Notes: a model not told the origin generated them from the letters alone. Shown: positions 1-9,107, counted from the first letter of the stretch. The stretch: 64,000 bases of DNA from Bacillota bacterium (GCA_024653485.1 JANLFY010000004.1:167901-231900); one strand, 5' to 3'. Made by a program: numbers and translations.

Positions 1-121
1 GTCACACCCACGGTCCGGGCGACGAACCCGTTCCTCCGCACGTGGTGCGCAGGGAAGTATGGCGCGGGAGAGGCGGATGAAGTCACGACATGCGGCGGCA
101 CTCGCAGGGGAGGGTTGATCA

Positions 122-1075
122 TTGCTACCAAGAGCCACGCTCGGCAGAACCGGCATCGAGGTAACGAGGTTGGGCTTCGGCGCGCTGCCGATAGGACCCG
201 TGCAGGCGGACCTGCCGGTCGAGAAGGCGGCGCAAGTCATACGGCGCGCCCTGGAGCGGGGCGTCACGTTCATCGACACGGCCCACGGGTACAAGACGTA
301 CGAGCATATTCGAAGGGCAAAGGAGGGATGGACCGGGCCGCTCGTCGTGGCCACGAAGACTCCGGCATCGTCATACGAGGAGGCCGAGGCACACGTCAGC
401 TTTGCCCTGAGTGAACTGGATGTCGAGGCGCTGGACATAGTCCTGCTGCACGCGCATCGGCTGGGGGAGAGCGTTTTCCAAGAGCGAGCCGGCGCACACG
501 CCTGCCTCCGCGAATACAAGGCGAAGGGCCTCGTGAGAGCGGTGGGCATCTCGACGCACAGGGTCGGCGTGGTGAGGGCGGCAGCCGAGAGAGACGACGT
601 AGACGTCATCCACCCGCTCATCAACGTCGCGGGCTTGGGCATCCTCGGCGGCACTGCCGACGAGATGGCGGCGGCCATACGCCTTGCGGCTGAACGCGGC
701 AAAGGCGTGTACGCGATGAAAGCCTTGGGTGGCGGGCATCTGGTCGCCAGGCGCGAGGAAGCGTTCAGGTACGTGCTTGGGCTTCCCGGGGTGGGTGCCG
801 TTGCGGTCGGGATGGTGTCCGAAGCGGAAGTCGAAATGAACTGCCGCATTTTCTCTGGGGAGTCCATTCCTGATAGCGAACGAGAAGCCACGCTCAGGAC
901 GAAACGGCTCAAGGTGGTCTCTCAGTACTGCAAGGGGTGTGGGGCCTGCGTGGAGGCGTGCCCAAACGGCGCGCTCTCACTCGTGGACGGGAAGTCGACC
1001 GTGGACGTGGACGCGTGCATCTTGTGCGGCTACTGTAGCCCCGTGTGTCCTGAGTTCGCCATACGAGTCATTTGA
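122..1075 (+). CDS. Aldo/keto reductase fused to a 2x[4Fe-4S] ferredoxin domain
   Basis: The 317-residue product joins an aldo/keto reductase barrel (about residues 5-250) to a C-terminal ferredoxin domain. The barrel keeps the family tetrad: Asp and Tyr in FIDTAHGY (about residues 50-58), Lys in VVATKT and His in LLHAH. The tail holds two cysteine clusters, CKGCGACVEACP and CILCGYCSPVCP, expected to bind two [4Fe-4S] clusters. Proteins of this build are common in anaerobes and presumably pass electrons between an iron-sulfur donor and a carbonyl-type substrate; the substrate cannot be read from sequence. The TTG start is chosen because AGGGGAGGG lies seven bases upstream; an overlapping TTG at 115 opens a different, non-coding frame. 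The next gene is co-directional, 197 bases away. Confidence 0.85.
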   Translation: MLPRATLGRTGIEVTRLGFGALPIGPVQADLPVEKAAQVIRRALERGVTFIDTAHGYKTYEHIRRAKEGWTGPLVVATKTPASSYEEAEAHVSFALSELDVEALDIVLLHAHRLGESVFQERAGAHACLREYKAKGLVRAVGISTHRVGVVRAAAERDDVDVIHPLINVAGLGILGGTADEMAAAIRLAAERGKGVYAMKALGGGHLVARREEAFRYVLGLPGVGAVAVGMVSEAEVEMNCRIFSGESIPDSEREATLRTKRLKVVSQYCKGCGACVEACPNGALSLVDGKSTVDVDACILCGYCSPVCPEFAIRVI

Positions 1076-1174
1076 GGCGGCAGGAGTCACGTAGTGTGCG
1101 GCGGCTCGCAGTGACCGAAGCTGTGGCTGGTCGCGAGCTCGCAGACCGGAGAGGCCGGGGGAGAGGTGGTGTCC

Positions 1175-1190
1175 CCGGACTCGAGTCCGG
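1175..1190. repeat. 16-bp perfect palindrome
   Basis: CCGGACTC followed directly by GAGTCCGG forms a perfect 16-base palindrome in the spacer between the aldo/keto reductase and DUF401 genes, about 80 bases ahead of the second start codon. It could be an operator for a dimeric regulator or a small RNA hairpin. No T-run follows, so it is not a simple terminator. Confidence 0.5.
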
Positions 1191-1272
1191 TCCGCACCCG
1201 AGTTCGATCCGCATCCACAAAGAACGACCATGGGCGAAGACAGGGACAAGGAGACGGAGGTAAGGGCTGAAA

Positions 1273-2523
1273 GTGGCTGCGCTTGCTAAACTAGTCTTTG
1301 TGTGCGTGTTCATTGTGGTGGCGCTTCGGCGTCAGATCAACCTAGGCGTCGCCATGTTCGTGGCCGCCGTAGGCCTTGGGTTGATGTTCGGGATGAAGCC
1401 CGCAGCGCTTGCGCAAGGGATCGTCGCGTCGGTGTTCGCATTGGACTCTCTGAGACTGGTGTTGGCGTTGCTACTAGTGATGGTGCTCGAGAACGTGATG
1501 CGTCAAGCCGGGTTTCTGGGCGGGATGACAAGCGCGCTCGGCAGGCTGGTGCGAGACAGGAGGGTTGTGGCGGCGTCGCTTCCCCTCTTGGTGGGCTTCC
1601 TGCCCTCGGCTGGCGGCGCACTCTTCTCCGCGCCCATGGTGGGCGAAGCCACGCGTGGGATGCCCGTGTCGCCGGAGAGACGGAGCTTCATCAACTTCTG
1701 GTTTAGACACCCCATGGAGTTCGTTATGCCGTTGTACCCAGGGGTCATGATCTCTTCGAAGCTGTTGGGACTGGGCATCTCCGCGTACGTGGCGTTGACA
1801 GCCCCCTTCTTCGTGATCGCCATAATCTCAGGTGCGCTAGTCGGTTTTCACGGGCTTCCTCGCTCGGTGTGGGCTGATCGCGACGCGGGACGGGCTACTC
1901 GCGCTGACTGGGTGGCGCTCGCCAACGGCCTTGTCCCGATCATGGCTGTCGTCATTGGGGCGGTGCTGCTCAAGCTGGACATCGCTCTCGTGCTTGGCGC
2001 GGTTGCTCTGCTCACCGCCGCCTACGCGCGCATTTCCGCGCGAATGGTGATCGAGTTCGCGAGGGAGGCAGTGGCGAGCAACGTCATCTTTCTGGTGGCG
2101 GGTGTCATGGGTTTCAAAGGCGTTCTCGAGTCTTCGGGAGCGCTCAATGAGTTGCCGGCCTTCTTTGAGGCAGCGGGGGTGCCGATGGTGCTGGTAGCGT
2201 TCCTAATGCCGTTCCTAGTGGGGTTCCTCACGGGCTACGCTCCGGCGTACGCCGGCCTTGCTTTGCCTGTGGTAGCAGGCCTCGGGGCCTCGGCGGCGGG
2301 CGTCGGTGCGATGGTTGGCGCTGCCGGCATCGAGCCTTCCATCGGTTACGCCCTCCTCGGCGTGGTGAGCGGCCAGGCAGGGGTCATGTTGTCCCCGGCG
2401 CATCTGTGTCTCACCCTAACCGTCGCGCATTTCAAGGCGGATTTCGGGAGGGTTTGCAAGCTTATAGCGGTGCCGGAAGCGGTCCTCGTGGGTGCCGCGG
2501 TTGTGCGGGCTATCGTGAGATAG
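1273..2523 (+). CDS. DUF401 family integral membrane protein
   Basis: This 416-residue protein is almost entirely hydrophobic, with about ten likely membrane segments and short loops. It resembles the DUF401 family, seen in the stretch LPSAGGALFSAPMV followed by FWFRHPMEFVMPLYPG, and in the glycine/alanine-rich C-terminal half with PAHLCLTLTVAHF. The family resembles ion or organic-anion transporters in build, but no substrate is established, so transport is only an inference. The GTG start at 1273 has GGAGGTAAGGG upstream at a usable distance. It follows the ferredoxin-fused reductase on the same strand, but the 197-base spacer with a palindrome leaves open whether they share a transcript. 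Confidence 0.75.
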   Translation: MAALAKLVFVCVFIVVALRRQINLGVAMFVAAVGLGLMFGMKPAALAQGIVASVFALDSLRLVLALLLVMVLENVMRQAGFLGGMTSALGRLVRDRRVVAASLPLLVGFLPSAGGALFSAPMVGEATRGMPVSPERRSFINFWFRHPMEFVMPLYPGVMISSKLLGLGISAYVALTAPFFVIAIISGALVGFHGLPRSVWADRDAGRATRADWVALANGLVPIMAVVIGAVLLKLDIALVLGAVALLTAAYARISARMVIEFAREAVASNVIFLVAGVMGFKGVLESSGALNELPAFFEAAGVPMVLVAFLMPFLVGFLTGYAPAYAGLALPVVAGLGASAAGVGAMVGAAGIEPSIGYALLGVVSGQAGVMLSPAHLCLTLTVAHFKADFGRVCKLIAVPEAVLVGAAVVRAIVR

Positions 2524-2675
2524 CGCCGTGCCCAGGTCTCTCCGTGCGCTGAGCCGGCACGTTTGCGCCTTCCTGCGTTCGGGGCTGGTCGCGGGGCGCG
2601 GGGCGGTCTCGGGGACGCGGGAGCGGACTTGGAGCGGACTTTCGGAGCAAGCGGAACGTGTGTTGACCAACTGTA

Positions 2676-2705
2676 TTGCGAACGTTGTGGTTGGACGGGT
2701 ATAAT
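2676..2705 (+). promoter_or_regulatory. Sigma-A-type promoter for the riboswitch-ATPase transcript
   Basis: TTGCGA, an 18-base spacer, and a perfect TATAAT lie just upstream of the riboswitch. Transcription should begin near 2712, so the whole aptamer is in the leader. No gene lies between 2524 and 2932; this promoter and the riboswitch account for most of that gap. Confidence 0.65.
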
Positions 2706-2737
2706 GACATACGAGAAGCCCCGAAACCGGTGTTGAG

Positions 2738-2851
2738 CGAAGGGGAGTAGCTGGTTCGGGTAAAGTCAACAATCGGCCCTTTGGCCTGGCTTTACCAGCC
2801 TCCTGTAGGCTTGGCAAGACCTTCGCACCACTGCGATGGTGTGAGGGTCTT
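2738..2851 (+). promoter_or_regulatory. yybP-ykoY family Mn2+ riboswitch
   Basis: The leader contains both signature segments of the yybP-ykoY class: GGGGAGTAG at 2742-2750 and GGCAAGACC at 2813-2821, bracketing a hairpin-rich core. Right after the second segment, AAGACCTTCGCACCA can pair with TGGTGTGAGGGTCTT, as in the expression platform of known members, although no strong T-run follows. This class is known to sense Mn2+ and to switch on Mn2+ export genes and P-type ATPases. Its place between a clear promoter and a cation ATPase start fits that role. Whether control is by termination or by translation is not settled by sequence. Confidence 0.88.
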
Positions 2852-2932
2852 CTTGTCCAAGTAGGAAGGATCACGCGGTGAATCGGACGAAAGCGTGACA
2901 CAAACCTATACCAGGTCGAAAGGAAATGAAGT

Positions 2933-5900
2933 ATGACAGGAAGAGCAGCTGCTACACCCGTTGACAACGCGAACTCGCGACCGGCAACGAACGCCACGGA
3001 GGCGGCGTTGGCCTACCATGCCATGTCGGCCTCGGACGTCGCCGGCCTTCTCGGAACGGACCTCGCGACCGGACTTGCGCCAGATGAGGCGAAGACGCGC
3101 CTGGAGCGCTTCGGCCCAAACGAGCTCCGCGAGAAGCCCGGGCCGAGCGTGCTGGAGATGTTCCTCGCCCAGTTCAAAGAGCCACTCGTCTTGGTCCTCA
3201 TCGCTGCCGCTGCCGTATCCATGGCGCTTCGCGAGGTCACCGAGGGCGTCGTCATCATGGCGATAGTCGTGCTCAACGCGGTCCTGGGGGTGACGCAGGA
3301 AAGCCGAGCCGAGAAGGCTCTCGCGGCTCTCAAGAAACTGGCGGCGCCTAACGCGAGGGTGCGCAGGGGAGGAGCCACCGTAAGCATACCCGCGCGAGAA
3401 CTCGTGCCGGGGGATGTGGTCCTGATAGAGGCGGGGGACCACATCCCGGCTGACATGCGCGTCGTCGAGGCGGTTACCCTGAAGGTGGAAGAGGCGGCGC
3501 TCACAGGCGAGTCCGTGCCCGTGGAAAAGGTCGCCCATGCAGTGCTTCCGAGAAACGCATCCATCGGCGACCGTGTCAACATGCTTCACATGGCGACGAT
3601 CTGCGTGTACGGCCGCGGCCGCGCGGTAGTGGTCGCAACCGGCATGAACACGCAGGTGGGACGCATCGCCGGCCTCATGGAGACGTCCATCGAGAAGAAG
3701 ACCCCGCTACAGGAGCGTCTTGAAGAGCTGGGCAAGTGGCTGGGTGGAGCGGCCCTGGGCTTGTGCGCCGTCATGTTCATCGCCGGGCTCTTGCGGGGCA
3801 TCCCTGCGTTTGAGATGTTCCTCACTGCCATCAGCCTTGCCGTTGCCGCTATTCCAGAGGGGCTACCCGCCATCGTCACCGTGGTGCTCGCCATTGGAGT
3901 GCAGCGAATGGCGCGCCACCGCGCCATCGTCCGCAAACTTCCCGCCGTGGAGACGTTGGGAAGCGCCACGGCCATATGCTCCGACAAGACCGGGACTCTC
4001 ACGGAGAACCAGATGACGGTGGTGAGAGCGTACGTCGACGGACGGCTCCTGAACGTTACAGGCCAAGGCTACTCGCCGAAGGGCGAGTTCCAGGTGGCAG
4101 GCGGTCCGGCGCTCGGCGGGTCGGCGGTTTGCGACTCCATCGCGGCGTCTGACGAAGTCGCCGCTGGTACCGGTACTGCCGTGGGCGATGCGGGCGTCGG
4201 CCTGGAGGACCCGCACCTTGACATGCTGGTGCGAATCGCTTCGCTCTGCAACAACTCTGAGCTTCGCCGGGACTCTGAGTCCAGCGAGTGGTTCGTGACA
4301 GGCGACCCGACGGAAGGGGCTCTCGTTGTGGCGGCAAGGAAGGCCGGGTTCGGAGATGTCGAGGCGGAGCGGGCGCCAAGGGTGGCAGAGATTCCCTTTG
4401 ATTCCGTCCGGAAGCGCATGACCACCGTGCATCGTGTCTCGTGGCCGCTTCCCCCCGCTTATGAGGAGTTGCGGGAAGGGAGCGAGGCCGAGCCCGATCC
4501 CGCGGGATCCACCAGTCTCCAGCTGAGCGAAGATGGCGCGTACGTTGCCCTGGTGAAGGGCGCCCCTGACTCGATTCTCGCGCGGTGTTCGTTCGTCTTC
4601 GAACGGGGAAGCGTGCGCCCGCTGGATGAAGGTGTGAGCCGTCGGATAATGAGCGTGAACAGCAGTATGGCCGCGGAAGCCCTCCGAGTGCTCGCGTTCG
4701 CGTACCGGGCCATGCCATTACTGCCGTCGCGCCTCGAGGCAGACGAAGTAGAGCGGGACCTGGTGTTCGTGGGTCTCATGGGAATGATGGACCCACCGAG
4801 GGCGGAGGTCCCCGCCGCGGTGAAAACGTGCCGTGAAGCTGGCATCGTGCCGATCATGATAACGGGCGACCACCGGGACACAGCGGTGGCGGTGGCGAAG
4901 GCCATCGGGCTGAGCCTGGGCTCGCGCCGGGACGCGGCGGGATACGAGGGCGCAGCGAGTGTCGGCCCGAGCGCTGGCGCGATCGGCGGAGACGACCATC
5001 GCAGTCTGCCGAAGATGGGCGATACGGCTGCGAACATCCTGGCTCGCCGCGGGGCAGAATCCAGATTCCCCGCAGCGCTCTCCGGAAGCGACCTAGACGC
5101 CATGAGCGACGAGGAGCTCGATGAAGCGGTCCGGAGCGTGTCCGTATATGCGCGGGTCTCCCCGGAGCACAAAGTCCGCATAGTTGAGGCGCTTCAGCGC
5201 CAGGGGCACGTCGCGGCCATGACGGGCGACGGGGTCAACGACGCCCCCGCGCTCAAGCGCGCAGACATAGGATGCGCCATGGGAATCACCGGCACCGACG
5301 TGGCGAAGGAAGCGGCGGACATGGTGCTCGCGGACGACAATTTCGCCACGATAGTGGAGGCGGTCCGCCAGGGAAGGACCATCTTCGATAACATAAGGCG
5401 GTCCATCGCCTACCTGGTCTCATGCAACATCGGAGAGATCGTGGCGGTGTTCACTGCCATAGTGTCCGGCAGTTTCCGACCGCTCACGCCCATTCAGATC
5501 TTGTGGGTGAACCTCGTGACCGACAGCCTCCCGGCGCTCGCGCTGGGTGTTGAACCGCCGGATCCCCATGTAATGAAGCGTCCCCCTCGCAAGAGGGCGG
5601 AATCTGTTTTCGGCAGAGGAGGTGTCCTGCGTATAGGACTGTATGGCGCGTTCATCGGCGGCATCACTCTCCTAGCGTTCTGGCTGGGAATTCGCGAAGA
5701 CACGGGCACTGGCCGTGACCCGATTCTCGCCGCGCGGACCATGGCCTTCGCCACGATGTCGCTCAGCCAGCTCTTCCATGCGTTCAACCTCCGCTCGACG
5801 CTTCAGTCCCTGTTCCGCCTTGGTCCGTTGGGCAACACGTACCTAGTGGGAGCCTGGATAGCGTCGGCAGCCTTGCAGTTAGCAGCGCTGATGGTGCCGG

Positions 5901-6043
5901 TCATGCGTCCCGTCTTCGATACGGTCGTGCTCACGCCGGGAGAGTGGGCGACTGTCTGGGCGCTTTCGATGTCGACGATCGCATTTGGGGAGACGCTGAA
6001 GGCGGTGGACAGGCTGAGGGCGAGGTCGCGCGCGCGGCGGTGA
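2933..6043 (+). CDS. P-type Ca2+/Mn2+-transporting ATPase (P2A)
   Basis: This 1036-residue pump has the full P-type layout: N-terminal cation-ATPase domain, actuator motif LTGES (about residue 190), phosphorylation motif CSDKTGTLTEN (Asp near 351) and hinge motif MTGDGVNDAP (about residue 765). Membrane helix M4 carries PEGLP and M6 carries NLVTDSLPALALG, as in the SERCA/PMR1-type branch that moves Ca2+ or Mn2+. About 65 extra residues (roughly 660-725), rich in Gly/Ala/Ser, sit in the cytoplasmic P domain. The ATG start has AAGGA eight bases upstream. The Mn2+ riboswitch in its leader suggests physiological Mn2+ (perhaps also Ca2+) efflux; ion choice cannot be proved from sequence. Confidence 0.9.
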   Translation: MTGRAAATPVDNANSRPATNATEAALAYHAMSASDVAGLLGTDLATGLAPDEAKTRLERFGPNELREKPGPSVLEMFLAQFKEPLVLVLIAAAAVSMALREVTEGVVIMAIVVLNAVLGVTQESRAEKALAALKKLAAPNARVRRGGATVSIPARELVPGDVVLIEAGDHIPADMRVVEAVTLKVEEAALTGESVPVEKVAHAVLPRNASIGDRVNMLHMATICVYGRGRAVVVATGMNTQVGRIAGLMETSIEKKTPLQERLEELGKWLGGAALGLCAVMFIAGLLRGIPAFEMFLTAISLAVAAIPEGLPAIVTVVLAIGVQRMARHRAIVRKLPAVETLGSATAICSDKTGTLTENQMTVVRAYVDGRLLNVTGQGYSPKGEFQVAGGPALGGSAVCDSIAASDEVAAGTGTAVGDAGVGLEDPHLDMLVRIASLCNNSELRRDSESSEWFVTGDPTEGALVVAARKAGFGDVEAERAPRVAEIPFDSVRKRMTTVHRVSWPLPPAYEELREGSEAEPDPAGSTSLQLSEDGAYVALVKGAPDSILARCSFVFERGSVRPLDEGVSRRIMSVNSSMAAEALRVLAFAYRAMPLLPSRLEADEVERDLVFVGLMGMMDPPRAEVPAAVKTCREAGIVPIMITGDHRDTAVAVAKAIGLSLGSRRDAAGYEGAASVGPSAGAIGGDDHRSLPKMGDTAANILARRGAESRFPAALSGSDLDAMSDEELDEAVRSVSVYARVSPEHKVRIVEALQRQGHVAAMTGDGVNDAPALKRADIGCAMGITGTDVAKEAADMVLADDNFATIVEAVRQGRTIFDNIRRSIAYLVSCNIGEIVAVFTAIVSGSFRPLTPIQILWVNLVTDSLPALALGVEPPDPHVMKRPPRKRAESVFGRGGVLRIGLYGAFIGGITLLAFWLGIREDTGTGRDPILAARTMAFATMSLSQLFHAFNLRSTLQSLFRLGPLGNTYLVGAWIASAALQLAALMVPVMRPVFDTVVLTPGEWATVWALSMSTIAFGETLKAVDRLRARSRARR

Positions 6044-6248
6044 GAGAGGCACGCAGGAGGCAGGCGACGCGACTTCGTGAGCCGGGCGGGAGCGCTGGCT
6101 GCGGCCGCATCGGCATTCACTGCGGTGCGGGCGGAGTTGAGGTGGCCGGGTCCGGCTGCGGTGCGAGCCGCCGGGTGCGGGAGCCTGCGGTGGCGGTTGC
6201 CCGAGTGCAGGCGTGCTCTGGCGGACAGAAAGGAAATTGCAAATTTAC

Positions 6249-6277
6249 TTGCATTTACTTTGGGGGCCGGATAGAAT
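6249..6277 (+). promoter_or_regulatory. Promoter for the zinc-ribbon gene
   Basis: TTGCAT, a 17-base spacer and TAGAAT sit in a locally AT-rich patch about 150 bases ahead of the zinc-ribbon start. Apart from this promoter I see nothing gene-like between 6044 and 6426. Confidence 0.6.
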
Positions 6278-6426
6278 AGACTCAAGCCCAACTTGTTCAG
6301 GTTCTTCCGGTATACTCGAGGCCGGCCGCGGGCCAAGGGCGCAACCAGACCAGAGAAGAGCGCCGGGGTACAACGGGTCATCTGAGCAGGGGTGTCATTA
6401 CCACAAAGCGAGGGGATTCATCCAGC

Positions 6427-6717
6427 ATGGAATTCAAGGACAAGGTGTTGACGTGTCGCGACTGTGGCGCGGAGTTCATCTTTACCGCAGGTGAGCAAGA
6501 GTTCTACGCAGAGAAGGGGTTCGAGCACGAACCCGTGCGCTGCAAGGACTGCCGTGCGGCCCGGAAACGTCAGCGCAACGATGGCCCAAGGGAGATGTAC
6601 ACGGTCATATGTTCGTCCTGCGGCAAGGAAGCTCAGGTCCCGTTCAAACCTCGTGAAGACAGGCCGGTCTATTGCCGGGAGTGCTTCGAGGCGAACAAGG
6701 CTTACAGGGGTGCCTAG
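6427..6717 (+). CDS. Small protein with two zinc ribbons
   Basis: This 96-residue protein carries four CxxC pairs: CRDC near residue 10 and CKDC near 39 (first ribbon), then CSSC near 60 and CREC near 83 (second ribbon). The first half resembles the 'probable zinc-ribbon' (zf-trcl) domain, with the typical AEFIFTAGEQEFYAEKGF segment; the second resembles CxxC-CxxC short ribbon proteins. Such proteins are common in Bacillota, but their function is not established; nucleic-acid or protein binding is an inference. AGGGG lies eleven bases before the ATG. Its own promoter lies upstream and a strong terminator follows, so it is probably monocistronic. Confidence 0.75.
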   Translation: MEFKDKVLTCRDCGAEFIFTAGEQEFYAEKGFEHEPVRCKDCRAARKRQRNDGPREMYTVICSSCGKEAQVPFKPREDRPVYCRECFEANKAYRGA

Positions 6718-6828
6718 TTCGTGGTGACACGGACGGAACACTGGCGGGCGGAACACTGACGAAATAGAGGAGCCGGACGGCGTCGTCCGCGGCGTCCAAG
6801 TGACGCCGTCCGAAGAAGCTGGCGAGAG

Positions 6829-6852
6829 GCGCGGCCGTAAGGCCGCGCTTTT
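6829..6852 (+). terminator. Rho-independent terminator after the zinc-ribbon gene
   Basis: GCGCGGCC, a GTAA tetraloop and GGCCGCGC form a perfect 8-bp stem followed by TTTT. This ends the zinc-ribbon transcript. Further on (about 6899-6920) AGGTCCCA occurs twice, a possible site of unknown meaning; otherwise 6853-7072 looks empty. Confidence 0.85.
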
Positions 6853-7072
6853 CCTGTGCAATGCCCGGTGCCACTGACCTAGTCCCGTGATCTCGATGAG
6901 GTCCCAGAGTAGGTCCCATGGGCAGGGGTTACCCCTGAGGCCGTGGACGCCGGTCGGTTAAGCCGCAATGCTCGGCCGGCAGGCGTCGTGACGTGTCGCG
7001 ACCTCTTTGAGGACAAGGCTAGATCAGCCGAGAGCGGGACTCGTGCCGTGATGGAAGGGCGAAAACCTGTAC

Positions 7073-7101
7073 TTGCTACGGGTAGTCGAGTGCAATATAA
7101 T
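7073..7101 (+). promoter_or_regulatory. Promoter for the amino-acid binding protein
   Basis: TTGCTA, a 17-base spacer and a perfect TATAAT end 43 bases before the binding-protein start codon. This should drive the transporter genes. Confidence 0.65.
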
Positions 7102-7144
7102 CGGACTAGAAACCAGGAGCCTTTAAGGAGGGTGCAGAGTAGAC

Positions 7145-7936
7145 ATGAAGAAGTCCGGCCTCTTACTCGTCATCGGCGTCGCCGTCATCGTGCTACTGGC
7201 CGTGGTCCTCGCCGTGAAGAAAGCACCGGAGCAATCGACGGTTACTGGGCCCGGGGCCCAGGCGGAACTCCCGGTACTCAAGGTAGGCTCTGACGTTGCG
7301 TTTCCACCCTTCGAGTGGCAGGATGAACAAACCGGGGAGTTCAAAGGCTTCGACATAGAGCTCATCCAGGCCATAGCGGAGCAGATGGGCATGAAGGCCG
7401 AAATCATCAATACAGCGTGGGACGGCATATTGCCGGGCCTCCTCAACGGCAACTACGACGTCGTCGTCTCGGCCATGACCATCACCGACGAGCGCGCCCA
7501 GAGCGTCAACTTCTCGGATCCATACTTCACGGCTGGCCAGGTCATAGTGGTGAGGAAAGACACGGAGGGGATCGATGAACCCTCCGACCTGAAGGGCAAG
7601 AAGGTTTCCGTCCAGATCAACACCACGGGCGATTTCGCCGCCTCGAAGATCGAGGGCGTTGCCGAAGTGAAGAGGTTCAACCTCGCACCCGACGCGTTCC
7701 TGGAGCTCAAGAACGGCGCGGTGGACGCATGCGTGATGGACATCGCGGTCGCGGCCGACGCCGTCAAGAACGACGATTCTCTGAGGATAGTGGGCGCTCC
7801 GTTCACGGTGGAGTACTACGGGATCGCCATGCGTAAAGACAGGGAAGACCTCCTCAAGAATATCAACAAGGCTCTGGCCACACTCAAGAGCACGGGGAAG
7901 TACGACGAGATCTACGCGAAGTATTTCGGTGAGTAA
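7145..7936 (+). CDS. Amino-acid ABC transporter substrate-binding protein
   Basis: The 263-residue product has an N-terminal hydrophobic segment (residues 4-24) and then a family 3 extracellular solute-binding domain. Typical elements are the start of the first lobe (LKVGSDVAFPPFEW), the segment GFDIELIQAIAEQMG, and VVSAMTITDERAQSVNFSDPY. There is no lipobox cysteine, so the protein is probably held by an uncleaved N-terminal anchor or is secreted. These proteins deliver polar amino acids such as Gln, Arg, His or Cys to a HisM-type permease; the ligand cannot be fixed here. AAGGAGG stands 13 bases upstream of the ATG, slightly far. The matching permease follows after a 475-base gap. Confidence 0.9.
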   Translation: MKKSGLLLVIGVAVIVLLAVVLAVKKAPEQSTVTGPGAQAELPVLKVGSDVAFPPFEWQDEQTGEFKGFDIELIQAIAEQMGMKAEIINTAWDGILPGLLNGNYDVVVSAMTITDERAQSVNFSDPYFTAGQVIVVRKDTEGIDEPSDLKGKKVSVQINTTGDFAASKIEGVAEVKRFNLAPDAFLELKNGAVDACVMDIAVAADAVKNDDSLRIVGAPFTVEYYGIAMRKDREDLLKNINKALATLKSTGKYDEIYAKYFGE

Positions 7937-8411
7937 TCAAGTATGGACAAGCCGGCTACGCCATCGAAAGACCGAAAGAAGGTAGCCGGCTGCCCGACGC
8001 GGGTCCGATGTGGGACCGAAATGAAGAGTACGCAAGAGGACCGATCGAAAGACGAAGGGTGATAAGGGATCACGGCGTGACACAGCTGCACGGCACCGTC
8101 CGGGTGAAGCAGCGGCTGCGTTACGCCTTGCTTTTTGTGGGCGCTGTGCTGTCAATGACCCGTTGCAACCGCCCATGCCCAGCCGGAAGGCGGCAGGCGC
8201 TCCCGACGCCACACAGGTGCGGCAGCGAAAATCGGGAGCAGAAGAGGCATCTGCTGGCTCCTCTAAAGAACCATGTTTGACCGGGCTGACGGTAGAGTAT
8301 CCCCGGGATGTACAAGTCCGGGACGGGGCACTACTGAAACATTGGGCACCGGCACGCGAGGTCGCCCGAGAGGCAACGCAAGGCACAACAAGCGAGTGGG
8401 AGTGGAGAGAG
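7937..8411. other. 475-base spacer inside the amino-acid transporter locus
   Basis: No convincing gene lies here. Close to the binding-protein stop, AGCCGGCTAC (7950-7959) and GTAGCCGGCT (7982-7991) form a perfect 10-bp inverted repeat with a 22-base loop but no T-run, which may limit read-through or protect the upstream mRNA. The rest has several short GC-rich hairpins. An open frame runs in from 8163 to the permease, but those 83 codons look unlike any permease leader. I compared the stretch by eye with T-box and lysine-riboswitch signatures and found neither. Confidence 0.5.
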
Positions 8412-9107
8412 TTGAACGCTGCCTTTTCATTTCTTTCAGGCATACTGCCCGGGTTCAGATGGGACGTGATCGAGAGGTCGCTTCCCTTTCTCCTGCTGGG
8501 GGCGTGGATGACCCTGCGCCTCACGACGATCTCCATTGCGATCGGAATCATCATTGGAACCTTCGTAGGCATAGCCAGGATATCCAAGACCAAGCTGGTT
8601 TCGTACCTCGCAGCAGTCTACGTGGACTTTCTGCGCGGAACCCCTCTTCTCGTACAGATCTTCATCATTTACATGGGGCTTCCGCAGGTGCTGGGGTTCC
8701 CTGTGCCGCCATACGTTGCCGCCGTCTCCGCAATGAGCATCAACAGCGGAGCCTATGTCGCTGAGATAGTGCGCGCGGGGATTCAGTCGATCCACCGCGG
8801 GCAGATGGAGGCCGCGAGGGCGCTCGGTATGACCTACGTGCAAGCCATGAGGCACGTGATTCTGCCTCAGGCGTTCAGGCGCATAGTCCCCCCGCTCGGG
8901 AACGAGTTCATTGCGCTTCTCAAGGACTCGTCTCTGGTATCCGTGATAGCCATGGAAGAACTTGTAAGAAAAGGCCAGATAGTCATAGGCCGAACTTTCC
9001 GGCCGTTCGAGATTTGGATGATGGTGGCGCTCATGTACCTAATGATGACCTTGACCATCTCACGGCTGGTGGCAGTCACTGAAAGGAAGCTCCACGTGCC
9101 GGGGTAA
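8412..9107 (+). CDS. Amino-acid ABC transporter permease (HisM/GlnP type)
   Basis: From the chosen start the permease has 231 residues and about five membrane segments, the usual size. It carries the His/Glu/Gln permease signature: FLRGTPLLVQIF in the first half and an EAA loop reading EAARALGMTYVQAMRHVILP. I chose the TTG at 8412 because GGGAG lies nine bases upstream and the sequence from there looks like a normal N-terminus; the open frame reaches back to 8163 but encodes atypical residues. With the binding protein upstream it should import polar amino acids. No cognate ATPase gene lies nearby, so one must be supplied from elsewhere. Confidence 0.88.
   Translation: MNAAFSFLSGILPGFRWDVIERSLPFLLLGAWMTLRLTTISIAIGIIIGTFVGIARISKTKLVSYLAAVYVDFLRGTPLLVQIFIIYMGLPQVLGFPVPPYVAAVSAMSINSGAYVAEIVRAGIQSIHRGQMEAARALGMTYVQAMRHVILPQAFRRIVPPLGNEFIALLKDSSLVSVIAMEELVRKGQIVIGRTFRPFEIWMMVALMYLMMTLTISRLVAVTERKLHVPG

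Noticed and set aside
7937..8411. T-box or lysine riboswitch in the amino-acid transporter spacer
   Set aside because: No GGTGGCACCGCG-type antiterminator core and none of the lysine aptamer's conserved segments are present.
8163..8411. Permease N-terminal extension encoded from the upstream ATG
   Set aside because: The 83 extra residues are unlike any HisM-type permease, and a better ribosome site precedes the TTG at 8412.
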